A stretch of DNA of 15,937 nucleotides from positions 1 through 15,937 of the forward strand of contig LCEC01000008.1 of assembly GCA_000997475.1 (NCBI GenBank), given 5' to 3'. The DNA is from Parcubacteria group bacterium GW2011_GWB1_42_6 (GTDB lineage: Bacteria; Patescibacteriota; Minisyncoccia; Portnoybacterales; GWB1-42-6). The stretch's first letter is position 1. Each line of letters starts with the position of its first letter. A model generated the notes under the pieces. The model saw only the letters and a list, made by a program, of their open reading frames with translations, made no database searches and had not been told where the DNA came from. A program made the position numbers and the translations under genes. This document shows positions 13,019 through 15,937 of the stretch, piece after piece.

Positions 13019-13102
13019 ATATATAAACAAGGAAATTCAAATTAAATTTAATTCAATTGAATTCTTCCATGTTCACTAATTTACATATTCACTTGTTTAC
13101 TT
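13019..13102. repeat. Dispersed AT-rich palindromic repeat, copy B
   Basis: It shares TAAACAAGGAAATTCAAATTAA and AATTCAATTGAATTCTTCC with copy A at 10121-10213, with a 5-nt insertion between the two blocks. It then has TTCACTAATTTACATATTCAC and CTTGTTTACTTC. Its right end overlaps the cysS stop codon. Confidence 0.8.
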
Positions 13103-14542
13103 CTTGGGTTTCACTGTCGTTCCTCTTGGCGTGTCTTCTAACAGCCATCCTTTATTTTCTATTTTTTGCCGCAATTCATCTGATTTGACCCAATCTTTTT
13201 CTTTTCTGGCCTTGGCTCTTTCTTTGAACATTTTTTTTACCTCTTCCGGAATCGCGATGGGTTTTATGTCTTTGAGTTTAAGGCCGAACACTCGGTCGAA
13301 ATCTTCCAATAGTTTGCTTTTGAGCGAAGCCGGAATGTTCTCATCGCCGATCAATTTCCAGGCTATGCCCAAAGCTTTTGGCGTGTCCAGATCATCATTG
13401 ACCGCTTCCGTGAATTCTTCTTTGTATTCGCGGAATTTTTTTAGAGTTTCTCTGGTTTTTTTGCCGGCCAGTCCGAAAGAGTCGGCCAATTTTCCCAATC
13501 CCAAATTAAAATCCGCCGTTGATTTGAATTCACGCGTTGCTTCATAAAGATTATCCAAAGCGTTTTGCGCGCCTTCCATTGATTCCCAAGTTAAATTAAG
13601 CTTTGAATGATAATGCGCGGTTAAATTCAAATAGCGAAAAGCCAGAGGATTGAATTTTTTAGAAATATTTTCAATCGTTACGATATTTGCGTCCGACTTG
13701 GCCATCTTTTTTCCGTCGATCAGCAAAAATTCGCCATGAATCCAATATTTGGCCGGAATTTCGCCGTAGGCCGCCTGCGATTGCGCGATTTCGTTGGTAT
13801 GGTGAACCGGAATATGGTCGATTCCGCCGCAGTGGATATCAAATTGTGTTCCCAAATATTTTTGCGACATGGCGGAGCATTCCAGATGCCAGCCGGGAAA
13901 TCCTTTGCCCCAAGGCGAATCCCATTCTTGCTGGCGTTTGACTCCCGGAGGAGTGAGTTTCCATAAAGCGAAATCGGTGGAATTTTTTTTGCCCTCAACC
14001 GTTTCCACCCGCGCGCCGGCCCTCAATCCCTCAACATCCAATTTGGCCAGGCGGCCGTATTCGGTGATTTTGGAAGTGTTAAAATATACTCCGTCGGAAA
14101 TTTGATAGGTGAAGCCTTTTTTCTCAAGAATTTTCACCAAATTGATTTGTTCTTTGATGTGTTCGGTTGCTTTGCATGTGATTCGCGGTTTTTCAATATT
14201 GAGTTTTTCGATGTCTTTAAAAAAAGCTTCAGTGTAAAAATCAGCGATTTCGCGGGCGCTTTTGCCTTCTTTTCTTGCTCCTTTTTCTATTTTGTCTTCG
14301 CCTGTGTCTTCGTCGCTCGTGAGATGCCCCACATCCGTGATATTCATTACGTGTTTTACTTTGTAATCGTTGTATTCCAAAACCCGCCTCAAAATATCTT
14401 CAAAAACATAGGATCTTAAATTTCCCAAATGAGCGAACCAATAAACCGTCGGTCCGCACGCGTAAATACCGACCTGTTTGTCGCGCAGAGGCCTGAATGT
14501 TTCTTTTTTGCGGGTGAGGGTATTATAAAGTCGCAAAGGCAT
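13097..14542 (-). CDS. cysS: Cysteinyl-tRNA synthetase
   Basis: This class I synthetase charges tRNA-Cys with cysteine. The HIGH signature appears as HLGN (38-41) after ACGPTVY, and the KMSKS loop as KMAKS (279-283). Zinc and cysteine ligands match the family: C29, C222 (GWHLECSAM), H247 and E251 (VHHTNEIAQS). The C-terminal anticodon-binding region is present and the 481-aa length is normal. The ATG at 14542 has GGGAAG upstream. It lies downstream of the corA-like gene on the same strand with a long hairpin between them. The stop codon TAA is contributed by the CTTGTTTAC end of a dispersed repeat. Confidence 0.96.
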   Translation of the reverse strand: MPLRLYNTLTRKKETFRPLRDKQVGIYACGPTVYWFAHLGNLRSYVFEDILRRVLEYNDYKVKHVMNITDVGHLTSDEDTGEDKIEKGARKEGKSAREIADFYTEAFFKDIEKLNIEKPRITCKATEHIKEQINLVKILEKKGFTYQISDGVYFNTSKITEYGRLAKLDVEGLRAGARVETVEGKKNSTDFALWKLTPPGVKRQQEWDSPWGKGFPGWHLECSAMSQKYLGTQFDIHCGGIDHIPVHHTNEIAQSQAAYGEIPAKYWIHGEFLLIDGKKMAKSDANIVTIENISKKFNPLAFRYLNLTAHYHSKLNLTWESMEGAQNALDNLYEATREFKSTADFNLGLGKLADSFGLAGKKTRETLKKFREYKEEFTEAVNDDLDTPKALGIAWKLIGDENIPASLKSKLLEDFDRVFGLKLKDIKPIAIPEEVKKMFKERAKARKEKDWVKSDELRQKIENKGWLLEDTPRGTTVKPKK

Positions 14543-14550
14543 TTAAACTT

Positions 14551-14631
14551 CCCTACGAAATTACGAATTTATTACGAAAATACGAATAGAATTCTATTTC
14601 GTATTTTCGTAAAGTTTCGTAGTTCGTAGGG
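14551..14631. repeat. Near-perfect long palindrome of ATTACGAA units between corA-like gene and cysS
   Basis: CCCTACGAAATTACGAATTT and ATTACGAAAATACGAATAG on the left are mirrored by CTATTTCGTATTTTCGTAAA and GTTTCGTAGTTCGTAGGG on the right, meeting at GAATTC with no spacer. Each arm is about 41 nt. In the minus-strand transcript it would form one long hairpin between the corA-like stop and the cysS start. Confidence 0.85.
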
Positions 14632-14636
14632 CTGTA

Positions 14637-15539
14637 TCACATCCATTTTCTCGCTTTAAATATTGCCGTTATCACGATTACCGCCAAAATCATTGATCCG
14701 GCGGCAACGAACAGCCCTTCGGCTGAATTGGAATTTTCCATCGGGTGCATGCTGAAAAATCCGGCAATGAAAGTGAGCGAAAAAAGAACGATCGAGAAAA
14801 AAGTCAAAGTATGCATCACCCTGTTGATTTGGTATGATAGCAGACTTTCGTTGGTTTTTTCAATAGCCTCGATCATTTCTTTATGGTTTTCCAATGTGTT
14901 CCAAACGCGGATTTGAGAGCCGATAACTTCTTGCGATATGATATCCAAATTTTCATCGTGGAAGAAACGGCCGATTTTTTTGGCGAGGATTTCCAATACC
15001 GATCGTTGAGGCTTGATCGTGCGGCGGAAATCAATAATATCTCTTTTAACGATGGCGATTTCTTTGAGCATTTCCTGTTCTTTGCCGTCAAAAACTTTAT
15101 CTTCTATATCTTCTATTTTTTCATTGATATGATCGAGCATCGGCAGGCACGAATCAATCAGTTTGTCAAGGATTGAAAAAAGCAAAAAACCCGAGCTTTT
15201 GAAATGCATTTGGCGCAATTCTTCGTTTAAGCCCATTTCTTTCCAGATTGTCGCGAGCGCCGGATTGTCATTTTGAAAGATCGTGATGATTTTTTCCCGG
15301 CTCACGATAAAATCCAATTCCGCGGAAATTGTTTGGCGGGTTTTGCGGTTAAAAACGGGGAAGTGCAAGACGATAAAAAGATAGCTTTCGTATTCTTCGA
15401 TTTTTGGGCGCTTGTTAAAACCCAAAAGCTGTTTGAGCACCAAGGGGCTCACTCTTAATTCCGATCCCAAAAAATCCAGATCGTTGGTTTTTGGATTGGA
15501 TAAATTTATCCAGGAAATATTGTTGTGGTTGATTTGCAT
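14637..15539 (-). CDS. CorA-family divalent cation transporter with altered GMN signature
   Basis: CorA proteins are pentameric channels for Mg2+ or other divalent ions. This 300-aa protein has the expected plan: an N-terminal cytoplasmic domain, the long stalk helix (about 130-245) and two C-terminal membrane helices (about 244-262 and 275-294), ending in basic residues (KARKWM). The nearly invariant G-M-N after the first membrane helix is replaced by S-M-H (263-265) in FIAGFFSMHPMENSN. In CorA this tripeptide forms the selectivity filter, so ion preference may differ. The frame is intact around it, so it is not a frameshift. No ribosome-binding site is clear before the ATG, which abuts an AT-rich repeat. 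It is upstream of cysS. Confidence 0.88.
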   Translation of the reverse strand: MQINHNNISWINLSNPKTNDLDFLGSELRVSPLVLKQLLGFNKRPKIEEYESYLFIVLHFPVFNRKTRQTISAELDFIVSREKIITIFQNDNPALATIWKEMGLNEELRQMHFKSSGFLLFSILDKLIDSCLPMLDHINEKIEDIEDKVFDGKEQEMLKEIAIVKRDIIDFRRTIKPQRSVLEILAKKIGRFFHDENLDIISQEVIGSQIRVWNTLENHKEMIEAIEKTNESLLSYQINRVMHTLTFFSIVLFSLTFIAGFFSMHPMENSNSAEGLFVAAGSMILAVIVITAIFKARKWM

Positions 15540-15544
15540 GATAG

Positions 15545-15738
15545 TAAATGTAAAATGTAAATCTCAAAATGAAAAATGACAGTTTAAAATTTAAAATTAT
15601 TTAAGCCTAAAGTCTCTTAGCGGCTCCCTCTCTTAAGATAAGAGAGGGTTGGGGTGAGTTATGAAATATGAATTCGTCCCGCATCGGCGGGACACCAAAA
15701 TTTTACATTTTGATTTTTGAACTTTCCATTTTCTATTA
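15545..15738. repeat. AT-rich inverted repeat with nested REP-like and GTCCCGC palindromes
   Basis: The outer arms are ATGTAAAATGTAAATCTCAA on the left and, on the right, CATTTTGATTTTTGAAC followed by TTTCCATTTTCTAT; they match imperfectly. Inside lie CCCTCTCTTA/TAAGAGAGGG (15626-15648) followed by TTGGGGTGAG, a REP-like unit in reverse orientation to those at 3190 and 5012, and a separate hairpin GTCCCGC-ATCG-GCGGGAC (15676-15693). The 282 nt from 15540 to the next promoter hold no gene. Confidence 0.65.
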
Positions 15739-15794
15739 TACACCCCTTTCTATTTTTACGCATTGTGGAGAAAGCAAACGCGGCCGGCCTGATA

Positions 15795-15823
15795 TTGACT
15801 TCGAAAACGATAAGTGATATAAT
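15795..15823 (+). promoter_or_regulatory. Promoter near the right edge
   Basis: TTGACT (15795-15800), a 17-nt spacer ending TGA (extended -10), and a perfect TATAAT (15818-15823). Transcription should begin at about 15830. Confidence 0.8.
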
Positions 15824-15830
15824 ATGAGAT

Positions 15831-15878
15831 ATGGTTGAATCCCGCCCGACGGGCTCAATTTGTATGGTTTGCTTTTGA
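15831..15878 (+). CDS. Possible 15-codon leaderless leader peptide
   Basis: An ATG at the predicted transcription start opens MVESRPTGSICMVCF, closed by TGA at 15876-15878, 9 nt before a terminator hairpin. The arrangement resembles an attenuator leader, but the peptide is not strongly enriched in one amino acid (two cysteines). Confidence 0.3.
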   Translation: MVESRPTGSICMVCF

Positions 15879-15887
15879 TTTTTTCAC

Positions 15888-15908
15888 AGCGCTTCGGCGC
15901 TTTTTTTG
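15888..15908 (+). terminator. Intrinsic terminator about 77 nt after the promoter
   Basis: AGCGC-TTCG-GCGCT with a stable UUCG loop, followed by seven T. It either ends a very short RNA or acts as an attenuator. After it, ATG-ATG at 15922-15927 opens a frame that is still open at the window edge and could be the regulated gene. Confidence 0.75.
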
Positions 15909-15937
15909 TTTACGCGATTTTATGATGACCTCTAAGG

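Noticed and set aside
10121..13102. CRISPR array from the repeated TTTACTTATT and ATTACGAAT units
   Set aside because: The units are irregular, palindromic at large scale and not separated by unique spacers of constant length; no cas gene is present.
15836..15856. T-loop-like GGTTGAATCCC suggesting a tRNA
   Set aside because: No acceptor, D or anticodon arms can be formed around it, and a terminator follows too closely.

Overview
This window most likely comes from a Patescibacteria (Candidate Phyla Radiation) genome, probably of the Parcubacteria type. This is inferred from overall character, not from a marker gene. Small, separately promoted genes of no recognisable family alternate with single housekeeping genes. 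A large O-antigen-ligase-like protein with C-terminal TPRs is present, rplU has no adjacent rpmA, and the gaps are packed with short palindromic repeats. I see no rRNA, tRNA, transposase, phage gene or CRISPR array.

Layout. 1-430: non-coding, with hairpins, a weak terminator and a strong promoter. 431-4885, plus strand: a 117-aa orphan, a four-helix membrane protein, a coiled-coil protein, a membrane-anchored polysaccharide deacetylase, lipoprotein diacylglyceryl transferase (lgt), and two small secreted proteins. 5140-6746, plus: rmuC and rplU. 6844-7550: a protein with an internal duplication, followed by a structured, terminated RNA segment. 7706-10081, plus: the Wzy/WaaL-like membrane protein with TPRs. 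10215-12239, minus: dnaB then recR. 12514-12900, plus: an orphan receiver-domain response regulator. 13097-15539, minus: corA-like transporter then cysS. 15795-15937, plus: a promoter, a tiny ORF and a terminator, possibly the leader of a gene beyond the window.

How the genes relate. There is no single pathway. The deacetylase, Lgt, the two exported proteins and the O-antigen-ligase-like protein all concern the cell envelope. rmuC, recR and dnaB concern DNA replication and repair; rplU and cysS concern translation. Most plus-strand genes have their own sigma-70-type promoter and intrinsic terminator, so the region is mainly monocistronic.

Two features stand out. First, at least six families of inverted repeats fill the gaps. 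One copy pair lies in frame inside lgt, others are nested in each other, one supplies the cysS stop codon and one supplies the recR ribosome-binding region. Second, several promoters put their -10 box only 6-9 nt before an ATG, which points to leaderless translation of some genes and of very short upstream ORFs.
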